From positions 61,970,421 through 62,034,420 of the forward strand of contig NC_088173.1 of assembly GCF_028769735.1 (NCBI RefSeq): DNA of 64,000 nt. The letters run 5' to 3'. Positions 48,101 to 61,200 of this stretch are shown piece by piece. Both the position numbers and the translations under genes were made by a program. Every line of letters begins with the position of its first letter. Positions within the stretch are counted from its first letter, which is position 1. The notes under the pieces were generated by a model. It was not told the DNA's origin, did no database searches, and saw nothing but the letters and a program-made list of their open reading frames with translations. The stretch comes from Zonotrichia leucophrys gambelii (Eukaryota > Chordata > Aves > Passeriformes > Passerellidae).

Positions 48101-49080
48101 ACAAAGCAGAATCTTTCATCTGTTGGCCATATCCCTTACACACCAAATCAGTTTATTTCTTTTATTCCCAGCCCTGCCACCTCTTACATAGGTTGTGTTT
48201 CTTCCCTGCTATGATTGTTTTTTGGCAAAAATAAATCACTTTATTTAACATTTTAAGGTTTTAAATCCTTTTCTCTTAACACCTTTCTTACACTTTCAAT
48301 AAATAAGATAGAATTTAAAATTCAAGCTGCATAGGCTACATTCCAAAGTCTTCTGTAGGCCTAGTTATAGCTTAGATTTCTTTAGCTTTTCATTGAGTTT
48401 CTAGAGTTTCAATTTGAGAAAAATTGAAATAATAAATTGTAAAATATTATGTGGAACATATTTTCTAAGTTCTTTCTTTAAGTTTTTCACAGAAGGAAGT
48501 CTTTCTACCATCAACCCAGCTTTACAAGACCTAAGATCTTGTAATTCAACATTTCAAATTGCTACTAATGACACTCATTTCTAATCTTCAGTCTTCTAAG
48601 TTTCTTTTTTAATGTCCTCAACTTCCTTTTGCCTATTCCCACCCAGCCCAACTATCTATAAACAAGTTTATAAAGGGAAATTCTTGCTTACATCAAGGAG
48701 GTGATGCAATACTTTATTATTGATGAAATTTATAAGATAACTTGCCTTACAAACAGAACCACACACAACACACTCTGACTATCAGAGCTCGTATTTACTT
48801 TTAGGTACTTGCATAACTCCCTAGACTCCTGGTCCAGAGGGATAAAGGGCCCTTCTTTATTTTATTTAAAATTCTGCATATTTTTGAAGGATTTTATTCC
48901 TGGCTTTTTTTGGCTCATCATACAGCCCATTTCTCTTAGTTTTCCAATCTCTCTCTCTTTTTCTTCTTATCCCTAACTCTACCTGCTATTTTTTAGTCAC
49001 TTGACTCCTTTACTTATTCCCTAAAAAATGCTCACTTTTGTGTGTTATTGCATTGTTTCAGATACCCTAATTTCTCTTCT

Positions 49081-49211
49081 TTAGTGAAATTTTCTTATAT
49101 ATTATATTATATAATAATTATATAATATAATATATAAATATATATTTATATATATATTATATAAATATATAAATTATATAAGAATTTAGTGAAATTTTCT
49201 TATATATATAT
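49081..49211. repeat. AT-only palindrome with duplicated flank
   Basis: A perfect 21-bp inverted repeat (49095-49115 versus 49117-49137, 1-nt centre) lies in a stretch of pure A/T. A 22-bp flank at 49081-49102 recurs exactly at 49186-49207, 105 bp away, so the palindrome sits inside a partial local duplication. It ends at the edge of the ERVL LTR. Confidence 0.9.
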
Positions 49212-49892
49212 TATACTGGTTTCAATTGCGACAGAATCCATTTTCTTCTTAGTAGCTGGGACAGGGCTGTGTTTTGGATTTAGTATGAGAATAATGTTTG
49301 TAACACACTGCTGGTTTAGCTGTTAACAAATAGAGCTTACTCTAAATTGAGGGGTCTCAGTGTCTCATGCTCTGCCAGTGAGGAGGTGCACAAAAAACTG
49401 TGAGGGAGAATGGCCAGGACAAATAATCTGAACTGACCAAAGAGATATTCCATAATATAGAATGCCATTCCCAGTAAACAATTACTCAGAAATGGACCAG
49501 TCACTGCTTGGGGACAGACTGGGAATTGGTCAATGAGTGGTGATCAGTTCTAAAGTACATCATTTTTTTCTCTTAGATTTCAACTCCCTTTCTTCCTTTC
49601 CTTTTAATTACAATTATTACAGTTATTATCATTAGTAGTTGTAGCAATTTTATTATTATTACTACTATTACTACCATTAACAATGTCATTGCTATTATTA
49701 ACAATATAATATCTATTGTTACTGTTATTGTTATTAATTTAACTTTGTTACACTGTTCTTATCTCAACTGGCAAATTTTATTTTCTTTTCTTTCCTGATT
49801 ATCCTCTGCATCCCACTGGGGCACATGGGAGGGGAAGTGAATGAGCAGCTGCATAGATTTTAGTTGGCAGCAGAGCAACTAAACCAAGCTCA
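49212..49892 (+). mobile_element. Solo ERVL-type LTR, sense strand
   Basis: Starts near tatactggtttcaattgc, a mutated form of the family start tgtcctggtttcggc. It continues with 'tgttttggatttagtatgag', 'ctcatgctctgccagtgagg', 'aactgaccaaagagatattc', 'cttggggacagactgggaat' and 'tctgcatcccactggggcac', and ends near 'actaaaccaagctca' (49892). Within it, 49600-49740 is expanded into an ATT/ATC/ACT-type trinucleotide tract. No retroviral internal region or second LTR is in the window, so this is a solo LTR from LTR-LTR recombination. The TG start is mutated and no target duplication is visible, consistent with age. Confidence 0.9.
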
Positions 49893-49894
49893 AC

Positions 49895-52800
49895 TCAACT
49901 GATGGCCACATCCTCTTCTTTAGAAGAACTTTCTTTATTACATAATCAAAGATTTCTCATGAAGCCTTTAGAAAGTTGCTGAGCTAGTAGAGAGCTTCTG
50001 CTGTGTGCTCAAAGGGCAAAAACATTTTACTCTCTGTTGTGTTAAGTATGTAGAAGTAATTATTGATAATGTAAGTTCACCCTAGTAAATGCTCAAATAA
50101 AAAGAAATTGGCCAACAGAGACCTTTTAAAAATAATCTGCAAATGAAAACACTAATGTATTTGCTACTAGCAACAGGCCTCAGAGAGAATTTTTTGAACA
50201 CCAGAAGTTTAATGAGTATCTTGTTCTAAGAAAGTGCTGTGGAGTGATGCCTTTAAATTAGCTTTATAATCAGTCAGAGCACATTTGAAGAGGATTTAAT
50301 TTGCAAGGTTTAACCATCAATCTTGGCTTAAATCTGTAATCTCTGGTGGGTTGGTCATTTCTCCAGCAAAGATTTTCAGCACCAGCTGTTCAACCTTTGC
50401 CAAAGCTCTGTAAATTGATTGATCTGTCCCCGTTCACACCCTCAGGACATAGTTGGTCTATTGGCCCCTGTAATCCTGACTGACAGTGTGGATTAAAGCA
50501 TGCTCAGCATCTGAATTCATTTGTATTTGTGACTGGAATGCATTCTGAAAGTATGTTTTGAATTTTTAAATCAATTTGTTTTGTTAGCCTTGTGTAATAC
50601 AAGTATAGTCTACAAACAAACATGAAATTAGCATATCCATATGCAAAAAAGTTTACATATCTAACAGCATAGACTGGATACAAACATACTTTACAGTCCT
50701 AAATTCAGCTGAACCCAGTGAAAGGAATCCTAGGGGGCAGGGGAACGAAAGAAATATCTAAGGAACTAAAGCTATTCAATCACCAAGTGTTCATCATGAC
50801 GAAATTGGAAAAATGCCCTTCTCCATTTATTCTCTAGGATTTTTAATAATTCATTGCATTAAGTTACTTAGTAAATACTAGAATAATTTCTTAATCAACA
50901 GTGAAATAAATCTACATATGTTTACATGCAGCATTAACATATTTACTGTCTCTTGTATTCCCTGTGCATAAGAAATGAAATGTTTTACCTTAAACACATA
51001 TATTTATCAGTAAGTGATGAGAATGAAGATTTAAAATAATTATTCTGTCTTTTCTAACTTATTATCAATAAAGGTATGGAAAGATTAAGATAATGTGCAA
51101 TAGAATGGCTAATCATTAACAAGTCAGCATGTTCCTTCTGACACTGTTTGAAGGTGAAACAAATTCAACAGAGATATCTTTTTTCTGAGTCCATGTGTGT
51201 ACACCCTATATGAGGCTGGTACCCAAAAAAGCAGATCATGGGTGTATTTTCAAACGTGAGTTCAAACACTTGAGTTCAACTCCTGTGCTCCTCCTTCAAA
51301 AAAGCTTCCTTGATGTCAGTTATTCCTCTTAACAAATGAGGAATAAAATGGTTCCTGATGAAAAAAAGTATGAAAAATAGTATGAGATTAAATAACTTTA
51401 CCAAAAGCACTCATTTATTTTAGTCTTGTTACTAAACAAGTTAGATTTTTTTTCTCTTTTGTTTTGCATCTATCTCTTTTAAATTGGGTCTTCACGAAGG
51501 GGAAACATTCCATTTTTTGGTAGAAAGCTTTCAGATTTAAAAATTTTGTCATCTCTTGGTTTACAAGGAAACACATTTTTGTTCAGAATCTTTTAGGAGA
51601 GCCAAGAGTCTGCTAACTGCTTTCAGGTTAATTTCTTCTGGGAAAATGTGGCAGTAAGCGGATGATTTATGACTTGGTTTCATACAACTGGGCAACCCAG
51701 CATGCACTGGAAATAGAGGAACTGAAAAAATAAAAATATTTACAATAAAGACAATTATTGTTCATATAATTTACCATTACAAAAATATCAATCCTCAAAG
51801 TCAAAAAACCCTACTGAGCAACTTGGAAATCCTAAACTACATTAAAAAATAATGCATTTTCTTACTCTTTAACCTTTTTCTTCCCAATGAATGTTGTATT
51901 TAGTTAAGAATCCTACATTCTTGGTAGTACAAAAATTTTACTGAGTGAAGGACCTTTTTTACACTCCTAAAGCTTTTGTTTAAAGTCATAATCAAAATTA
52001 GTGAAATTATTGGAATTCTTTCCCATTGTTATAATCTGTGCTAACTGTCATCTACACTAGAGAATTTTACCTAGGAGCTGTGTTAAAGACCACCATTTTT
52101 GAGAGCACTTTCTTATAAGGGTATTACCCTGAATGTTGCTCCAGACCATCCTTCTTAAATAGAATTTCCAGCTTCAGAAAGTTATTTTTTTTCAAAACAA
52201 TCTTTTATGTGTTCTTTCTTTATTTTTTTTTAAATGAATATTTATATTGAAAAAATAGCAACAGTATTTTCGGTCTCTCTGAAAAAAAAATTTACATGAT
52301 ACGTACATTTTTGGTTCTAAAAAACATGTAAACCCCCAAAACATTTTGAAGAACTAACCACTCCGCATAGTAGAAGTTAAGGAAGAACATGTTAGGGAAA
52401 ACATAGAATATTTAACTATTACAATATGTAATGGAAAGTTACCTTTGACTTAATTACTCCTTTAATTTTGCATAATATATGATGATTTTCTTTCAAACTG
52501 TACTTCTCTTATATTTGCCTTATATTACAAATGTTACATTTTTAGATATAGGTATGGCCTTCCTGAATTGGTGGATTTAATCTTCTTAAGTTCTTCCTTA
52601 TTTTCTTGAATATTGAAAACTTCTGGAATTTTCAGACTTAAGGACTTTAAAAAGTCCTTGAAAAGATTTAAGCCTTTAAAATCAGGCTTCTAAAGTTTAC
52701 TTTACGGTAATTATTTGTAGCTAGTTTTATATTCATGGAGTTTAATTTACTTTGCATGTGACCAGCTGAATTTTTTTTTGTATTAAATCTTAAATCAAAG

Positions 52801-55030
52801 GCAAAGATTTTATTTTTTTAAATATTCAAGCATGCATACATGCATACACAGATACATGCTTTATAAATAATAATCAGCAGCTAAAGACAAAATCTTATGG
52901 CCTTTTAAAAAATTATTTTAAACATTTGTCCAAATATGTACTAAACAAAGAAATTAAAATAGCAATTATATTCAGTAGATTTCTTTTTATCACTTAGGAA
53001 ATATATATTTTTTTTACTCAGACAGCTGAGATGATAGAAAAAAAATGGGGTAAATTCTAGGAACACTTCATTGCACACAGGTATATCCCATAGTTACTGG
53101 CGTGAAGAGCCAATTGCAGTGACATTAAAATATTCTCTCATTTTAGGAAATTAAAGGTATTGAAAAATTAAGTTCTGGCTAAAAGTCTTTGAAGGACAAA
53201 CTGGAGAGAGCAGCTCATTAGATACCCTTTGAGATTTCTGTTGTCCTGTAAAATATTTGTGCTATCCCCATATATATTGTAACTGTATATCAGGGGAAAA
53301 CATTTTCATTTCCCTTTTCTTTTTACACTAAAGCTTCTCATTTCCCATTCCTTATAGGAATAAATCCTTGAAACAGCAGATATTGCCTTAATCTATTATG
53401 CTTGTTTTCTTGCAGAGGGGAGAAGGAGTACCAAGAGGGGAAAGGAATAACTTTAATTAAGGCAGATGTTTTTCAAAGTTGACTAAACAGAAAATTTTCT
53501 TTTAAAGAATCTTTAACTGGTAAAAAGTAGATTTACAGTCTTACATTCTTAGGTAAAAAATATATTCAATCACATGAGTCATTAAGGTAGACTGAAGTGC
53601 AACATGAAATTTATGATTGTACTGTCAAAATATATCTCTTATTCAAAGATTGCTTTTGAAAGAGGAGTTTCAGTAGGCACTCTTTTTTCTACAATTATAG
53701 TTTCTTCAGTTATTTCAACATGGACGTGATCATAACATCAATGTCCACATGAGAAAGAAACACTTTTAACTAGAGCTGAGCTGTTGTGTTGAAATGGCCA
53801 CTGATCACACTTGTAAAACGATAAACAAAATTTTCTATCTGTATGTTAGGTGTATAATAACGTTTATTTTATGAAACACTTCATCCTGAAGGTAAATATG
53901 TGGCTGGGGTTTGAGGTAATTGTCTTTTGTTTGAAATGAGTGCACTGATTCATTCAGAACTCTGTTCCAGATATGAAAAGAAACTGACCATTAAAACTAT
54001 GGCCACACATATGCAATTGCAAGGTTATGATTTATTTGTGTAGCATATGCAGCTGTTGCAAGAGTATTTCAAAAAGTAGGTCTTTCACTTGGGTGCTTCA
54101 GAATCTCTAAATATATCCACACAGTCTCAGAAAGAACCGCCTTAAATGTCTCCCCACATAATTTAATTACTTATAAAGAAAGCAAGGTCTTTTGTACGTA
54201 TTTTCAAAATTGCTGGCTTTAAAATAAATAATTATGATGATATACCCAACATTAGGTATTTTCAAGTAGAAAACCACCATGATTTCACTTTTCTAAGCAT
54301 CACTGCATTCTTTCTGTCATGGCAAAGCTTTGGTTTCTACCCTGGGAAAAATAGATTTCCTAAATATATTGTTATCCTACTTTCACTGCAATGAGGAAAG
54401 GAAAGATGATGTAAGTATCAGTTTCTCATCCAAACCTTCAGGTGCTCTCCTGTCTTCATAATAGACAAATCTTTTCCTGTGTAAGGTAGATTCTTCATGT
54501 TTTAGAGACTATTCATCTGGTATGAAATAGGGAACAGTACTACAAATATGTGTAATGTTGTAAAATTACATCTCTAAGTGAAGAATGGAGCTAGGAAAGA
54601 GACAAGGAAATGGCATTCAAAGAAGAAAAGATCTGCCAATGTTAATTAATGATTAAGGGAACAGAAAATGCAGGCATCAGAACCTTCACAGGAAGAGTTC
54701 AATGAGCACAGGAAGAACCCAGAAACATTACTCAGACATTCCAAGATGTAATAAAAGCAGATCTCTGCTGAACTTGGAAATGAAGAGATGCAGAAAGCTA
54801 ATGGCTCTTACATTTACAGCTGAAGCAAAGCTTAAGCTAAAGTCAATTCCATTTTCATGCACAAAAAGCAGAGGAACTCTTGACAATGGACTCAGAAAGA
54901 GGTGAGGCAGTCAGTGCTGCCTTTAGTGGAAATACTGCTCCTGAAATGGTCCAGGTTCACATTGCCTCGTGGCAGAGTCTAAAGAATTACAGTACTATTC
55001 ATAAGATAGGAAGATGAATTCAAGGATAAT
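49895..55030. other. Intergenic DNA, no gene seen
   Basis: AT-rich, no exon or transposon recognised. 50215-50560 has enhancer-like texture (listed). A small hairpin aaggactttaaaaagtcctt lies near 52640-52659. The 67-codon frame at 54702-54905 is unsupported. Confidence 0.5.
50215..50560. promoter_or_regulatory. Candidate conserved non-coding (enhancer-like) segment
   Basis: About 350 bp of complex sequence unlike the AT-rich surroundings and unlike any repeat I recognise. It contains a palindromic E-box CAGCTG (50383-50388), a TTGATTGAT (50415-50423, PBX/HOX-like) and several 'ggtttaacc' and 'ggattaaagc' homeodomain-like words. No continuous open frame crosses it. The texture suggests purifying selection, but this is inference. 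Confidence 0.3.
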
Positions 55031-55035
55031 GCAGC

Positions 55036-55150
55036 AAAATGGATATGCACAAGTCCAAGGGAGTAGATGGCAGGGCACCAAGGGAACGAAGAAATTTCTA
55101 CTGGACTATTTCCTGTCATCTCTGAGAGATCGTGGCAGACTTTCCCAAAA
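55036..55150 (+). mobile_element. Short CR1 LINE internal fragment
   Basis: Words 'atgcacaagtccaaggga', 'gcaccaagggaacgaag' and 'atctctgagagatcgtggca' match the CR1 open frame just upstream of and entering the reverse-transcriptase domain. The same CR1 region is also present at about 55829-55950, so this is a separate copy. The frame is broken. Confidence 0.55.
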
Positions 55151-55639
55151 GCAAGAAAAGAAATGTTATGCCATTTTCCAGAGATAGCAAGAAAATAACT
55201 TTAGCTTAGACTTTTTAAAACTGATCTCTCATAGTTTTGGTGTAAGGAAGTTTGGAAATAGTGACACAAAATGCTTGCACTAGAACAAGTAAAAAGTGTA
55301 TTACATAATTATTTCTGGCCATTCATAGATTACTTAGATACTGCGACAATGTTTTCCTCTATTAACTGAAACCTAAACTCACATTAGTGAACTCAGAGCT
55401 CTCTTAAGGTGAAAACTAATTGAACTCTGAAATGAAATGCTGTTTCACTGTGGCATAAGTTAATTTCTCTCCTGTTAGTTTCAAGATACTCCTTAGGGAA
55501 ACACTAAAAAGTGTAAAAAGTTTTACTATCATCTCATAGTTTGGGCTATTTTCTGATGAATTGTAAGTTTGCAGCTGATACTGAAACCATCCAAGGGGAA
55601 CAGTAAGAAAGGCAAAAATGAGAACTTCTAGAAGCACAT

Positions 55640-56276
55640 ATGTAGCAAAAGGCAGACTAGGAAAATGGGAGGCTGCTGCTGAGCAGGGTAGAGCCTTAGC
55701 AACACAGGACAAAGAAAAGGATCAGGTATTGAATTCCCTCTTTGTCTCTTTGCCCCCAATTTTACCAGTAATACTGGGGAGACATAGTCCTGGCAGAAGA
55801 GGATCAGGTCAGGAAATGCTCATGCTGAGTGGTCTTGCACAAGTCTGTGGGCGTCGATGAGCTGCAGCCACGAGCGCCAGGGGAAGCGGGAGATGTGATT
55901 GCAAGGCCACACTCCACAACCCCAGACAGGCCATGGCCACTGAGGCGTGCCTGAGGACTAAAGAAAAGCAAAAAATATTCCTGGCTTTGAGAAGGGCAAG
56001 AAAGAGGACCCAGGAGATGGCAGTCCTCTCAGCCACACCTCAATAAATACCTGGGAAGGTGATGGAAAAGCTGATTCTGGAAACCATTTCCAGGCACATG
56101 AAAGGCAAGAAGGTGATGAGGAGTAGTTGACTTGCACTCATGAAGATGAAGACTTGCTTGATCAACCTGATAAACTTCAGTGATTGAATTATTAGCTTGG
56201 TAGACGAGATAAAAACAGTGGATATTTTCTACCTGGACTTCAGGAAGGCTTTTAACACTGTCTCCCGAGTGTCAGA
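55640..56276 (+). mobile_element. CR1 LINE internal fragment (endonuclease-RT linker and RT start)
   Basis: Sense words in order: 'ggaaaatgggaggctgctgc', 'acacaggacaaagaaaagga', 'gtattgaattccctctttgt', 'cttgcacaagtctgtgggcg', 'gcgtgcctgaggactaaaga', 'gagaagggcaagaaagagga', 'gggaaggtgatggaaaagct', 'agacttgcttgatcaacctg' and 'tacctggacttcaggaaggc'. They trace the CR1 open frame 2 into the reverse-transcriptase domain. The last words encode the YLDFRKAFNTV-like motif of RT (the family form is usually YLDFSKAFDTV). Truncated at both ends and riddled with indels, so not functional. It is unusual in lacking the 3' end that most CR1 copies retain. Confidence 0.85.
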
Positions 56277-56279
56277 AAT

Positions 56280-58115
56280 TAATATAGAGTGACATTTTAT
56301 TGTGAAAGTTATTTACTTTTCAAATATTCAGGACTTTTTTCTGGTATTATTTTTATTACTTATGATACTTCTGAACCTTCTGACATTTATGACAGTGATT
56401 GATTTTAGATGTGAATTGCAATAAAGATTTGATGACAGCTCATTTAGATATAGTGTTATTTATTTATTTTTAATCTAGTATTATTTATTTATTTATTTAT
56501 TAATCATAGTCAATCAGGGGAGAAAAAAGAATTCTGTTATATATCATAAAATAACTGACAAACAGTCTTAATTTTTTCAAGAAAAGTCTCTTAACTGTGA
56601 AAATATATTTCTGATTCTTTTGTTCTCAAAGAATTTTCCAAAATATGAAAACAGTACGAAAATTTGAAACTTAACAAAAAATCTGAGAATGTATTCCTTT
56701 AATTAAAAAAATAAATTAAAAAAAAATAAAAGTCAGTTTTCAAAGTTTATTTATCTTCCTTTAATTTTGTTGTTCCAAAAGCAAGTGTATGTGTATGGCT
56801 GATCAACATGTTAACAGTCAACAGTTAACTGCTCTGCCTGAAAAATTATCATTTTTGCTTTCTTTCCAGAGTAAGTTTTCAAATGATTCCCTGATCTAAT
56901 GCTAAATATGACATGGCAGAGCATAATAAGGGACTGCAAGAGGAATTGAATTCCATTGGAATGGAAAATAAGGATAAGAGATGTTCAAAACAGCTGAAGC
57001 CATAATTTCACAGTTGCAAGATAGCCTGGAGAACACAGCAGAGACAGCACCATGCACTATTGCCTCAATTAGAGAGAGTCTAGAAAGATCAATTGTGCAG
57101 AGAATCTGGTCTGATACTAAGCAGAGACCTTCAATATCTAATCTGGAATTTTACTCTACTGAGATCAAAAATCTTTAGGTTTTACTTATGCAGCAAATAC
57201 CCACATATATTCTTTTTTATACAGTGTTACGTATGATGCCCTATTTTGGAGAAGTGCTCAGTGTTTCCTATCAGGGGAAAAAAAAATCTTTTCCCACTGA
57301 AACTGGGGTTGCAAGAAGGCTCCATACTCTCACTCTCAGATTATCTTTTACTTAAATATTCATGAATGCACAGACATACATATACATAGAAGAATATAAA
57401 CACAAAACATCTGGAAACTGTTGAAAATATTTTACTCTGAAATTTTATTTAGCAAAGACAATACCAGTGTACCCCACTGAGGTCCATTCATTGTGTTTTT
57501 AAAAGGATTTTTTAAAAAATACTGTGTAAGAGATGTAATTGTGGTAAAGACTATCAAGGTAATACAGGTTCTGCATATTGTAAAAGACTGTTTGTCATAG
57601 TTCATAACACAAGGCATTCATTAAGCTTCCCAGGGTTCCCAGCCCATACAATATACCATCAAAGTAAATGGAACACAGATTTTATTTTTTTTCAAATTAC
57701 TAGTGGTCTTAAGTGCAAGCTAACAATAGAGATTTTTTTCTGATTGGTTACTCTATAATATTGATGGGAAAATTATCACTGATTTACTTATCCATTTGCA
57801 TTATGCAGTACATGAGTTAGAGAGTGCAGATACATCATTTATAGTTACACACTAAGAAGGTTATGATGACTTTAAAATAGCCATATGAAAGATGAAAAAA
57901 TAATTTTTAATATTTTTCAAAAATACCCTTTCTGAGTCTAAATCTTTTCAAAATGCTAGGACCTCGTCAATTAAGTATAAACATTTCAGATAAAACATTT
58001 TTTAAAAAAGGACAAATGAAAACAAAAGATGACTGGAAAAATAAAAGATGGGGAAAAGCACTTCAAGTATATGCATGCTTTATATAAAATAGTAAAAAAA
58101 AATACAACAATATTT
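56280..58115. other. Intergenic DNA, nothing recognised
   Basis: AT-rich sequence including an (ATTT) microsatellite at 56455-56505. Open frames are short and random. Confidence 0.5.
56455..56505. repeat. (ATTT) tetranucleotide microsatellite, interrupted
   Basis: Two runs of TTTA/ATTT units are separated by about 15 bp of imperfect sequence. Confidence 0.9.
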
Positions 58116-58116
58116 A

Positions 58117-58260
58117 CATAGAATCACTGAATCATTAAGGTTGGAAAGTGCTCCATGATCATCGAGCCCAACTGTTAACCTAACACCACTGTGTTTACTA
58201 CTGAGCCATATCCCTACATCCCACACCCACACACCTTCAGAGCACTTCCCCCATATGCAG
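58117..58260 (-). mobile_element. CR1 LINE 3' end, short
   Basis: Reverse-complement CR1 terminus: 'atagaatcactgaatcatta', 'aggttggaaagtgctccatg', 'atcatcgagcccaactgtta' and 'cctaacaccactgtgttta'. It fades after 'cccccatatgcagccatc'. It is among the better preserved CR1 tails in the window. The 84-codon minus frame (58080-58334) over it is repeat-derived. Confidence 0.9.
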
Positions 58261-58264
58261 CCAT

Positions 58265-61200
58265 CTCTGGTGTCAGAAGCCAAATTGTCACTGCAGTAAA
58301 TAGTGACACTTTTTAGCTTTAGCAAATGAGCCACATTTATCTCTGTTTACTCAGAGAACCAGCAAACATTGGCTCCACACTAGCTTTTCAGTAACTAGCA
58401 TTTGGTAAATAGAGATAACTAAGCTGTATCAATTGTGATGGTATTTCTAACACAGAAATCTCCCATTTGAGGATGATGCATAAAAAAATATGCAGAGAAA
58501 AAAATTAGAAAAACAACAATTATGTTTTGGACTCATAAAAAAATAGATACATTAATATGAAAGATTTAAGTATATCTATATATGTTATAGATCATCATTT
58601 TGTAGAAGAACAAGAGCCCTGTGACACATGTAAAGTAGCATTTTTCAGGGGCGTATAAGCAGTTTGACCACCAAGAAGGCAAAGGAGTTGTACAGGGGGG
58701 GCATCCAAGTAGCATAATATTGAAAAACCAAAACCTAAAGAAATGCAAGGAATGCAAATATATACATTCTGACTAATAAATTGGAAGAAGTACAGGAAAA
58801 CCTGCATCAAAATGCAATTTTAAGGCCCTTCTTTTGAGAGAGAAAGTAATGGCATTAAAGCATCAAGCATGAAGAAGAAGGAAATACCATGGGATATATT
58901 GTTACTTAAAAGTTTGGTAAAGTTTATTTTAAAAGTTTAAAACTGATCACTATTTAAACACTTCTTTTACAGCAATCTCTAAGATGCCATTTATTCACAA
59001 AATTTGAAAAGAGCAGTAAATTACCTTAGTAGAAAGAACTTAATAAAGTTATTAAGCAATTACTCCTAAAATTAACGGCAAAAAAGAAAAAAAAAACCAA
59101 GTAAATGTCATTATGAATTTTACATTCAGCTGCATATCTACTGAATGTAGCTCATCACATTGCTTCTGAGTTTGAATTATACCAGATTTCCAATGAGTAA
59201 TGGACATAAGCTGTTCTCACAAGTTCTTTAAAACACTTACACAGTGTAATAATTTTTATCTAGATTTTTAATACTTCAGTTAAAGCATACAAAATGCCAT
59301 ACACTCTCTAGATGTATCCTTAGGAAAAAAACAAGTCTGGCATTGCAGCAGTCAGTGTAACCAGCTGGATTTAGACAGAGGATATAATTCTTTTGTTTGC
59401 AACTGACTTTATCTGATTATTTACACCAACTCTCCTCTCACTTTGCTCCAAATATTAATTAAAATCTTTGTTTTTATCTAACATCTTTATCATATGACAC
59501 AATTGACCTTGGTGCTATTATGGACATCAGTAATACCAACACTCACTCAGTGATAGTTGCTACTCCTTATTTCGCTCAACAAACCTTAAACACACGTTAT
59601 GTCTTAGCCTTGAAAATATGTGATACAATGCAATAATATACATGCTTTTAACATGAGCTTATTAACCTGGAATGCCTATGAGTTAAACATTATTCAACTC
59701 ACCCATAAGGTTGACAAAGTTTGAATACAAAGAACATGAACTGCACAAAGAAAAGTAGTGAAAAATTTTACCAAACAGTCAAGCTACTCATTCATCAATA
59801 AGTTTTCATAGTGAGATCCTATGAAGAGTGGAAAACTTCATACTAGATGTTGAAGGAGATAGAACTAGATTTTTGCATCATTTCTTTTCCTTGAAAATAG
59901 CCACAGTATGTATGAAAGGGTCCATAAAGTGTTGGTCCACCTTTAGCAATTCACAGTACTTTTCCTAAATATAGTGCAGATACTAGTATTCAGAATGTTT
60001 CTACATAGCAAGGCTTTAGAAATAAATTAATCCATTAAGTAAAGACAAAAATAAGCTTGCAGTGGAGTTCTCATCTTTCTCTTACACTCTTGTAACGTTC
60101 CTTGGGAAATATTAAAATTTCCTGGGATTTGACTGAAGTATATCTTCAGAAAATAATTTTAGTTTTACCATCAGTAAAGTATTTCCAACTTCCTTCTAAT
60201 AAATCTTTGCTAAAATGCATAATTTCTTGTTCCAACAGCAGTCATATTTTGCATACCATACTGACTGTGCATATTATTCTTTCTAGAGTCATGTGTCATT
60301 CAAAAGATTGTCTCAGTTACTGGTAGTATGTTTTAACGGATGAACAGAGATGCTGAAGGGAAAGTAATCAGGTAAAACCTTTTACTTCTCTGATAAAATT
60401 TTTATAAATGAAATACTACTTGCTTTGGAACATGCAAAATTTTTTTTTCAACACAAATGGAAAATTCCTTTATGAAGTCCATTAAAAGAAGAAAAGGAAA
60501 TATAATATGTCTGCAAAAGGAAGAATTCAATTCAAGGGTGCTTTTAGCCAAAAGCCATTTCATTAGACCAGGGCATAAAAACCCCAAACAAACAAGCAAA
60601 CAAAAAGCCCTCAGTTCCATCTCTTAGCAACTGGAGTGTTTTTATATGTGCTTGTGGGGAAAAAGTCTTTGGATTCTAATACTATGTTTAATGCATATTC
60701 AAATATGCCACACAAAACATAACTTGCACACTATAAAACTAGAAACTGACCAAACACACAATATTATAACTGTACCACATCTCACTTAGCAATTAAAACA
60801 TATGGCTGTGAACCCTTTGGGGGAGAAATAATTGATACTAGCTGAGGAGCCTAAAACACTTGGCTTTTGGATAAACCACACAAAACCCTCCTAACCTTCC
60901 TAGGATAAGGTATTTTAACTTGAACTAGCCTGGTGAAAAGGTATTGTGTTTCATGCCCACTTGTCAGTGGCTTCTCTCAGACTCCTGATGGCATTGACTG
61001 CAGCAGTTTCACCTCCTGTGAAACAGTCTCATCGGCTTCCTACACCAGACAAGCTCTGAACTTCAAGTTTTCATCCTTCCTTGTGCTAATCAGGCAATAG
61101 GTTGCTCTGGACTGTGAATATTGGTTGCCTGATACTTCGGGATGATCCATTTAGTTTTTCACTTTTTTATGGTGATAAGATGAAAAACTAATTAAACTTT

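Larger units (their letters stand above)
43565..49078. other. Long intergenic stretch, no gene seen
   Basis: No exon or transposon recognised. The largest open frame (45873-46226, plus, 117 codons) has random-looking composition and no motif. A hairpin at 45089-45115 and a complex segment at 44450-44580 are listed separately. Confidence 0.5.
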
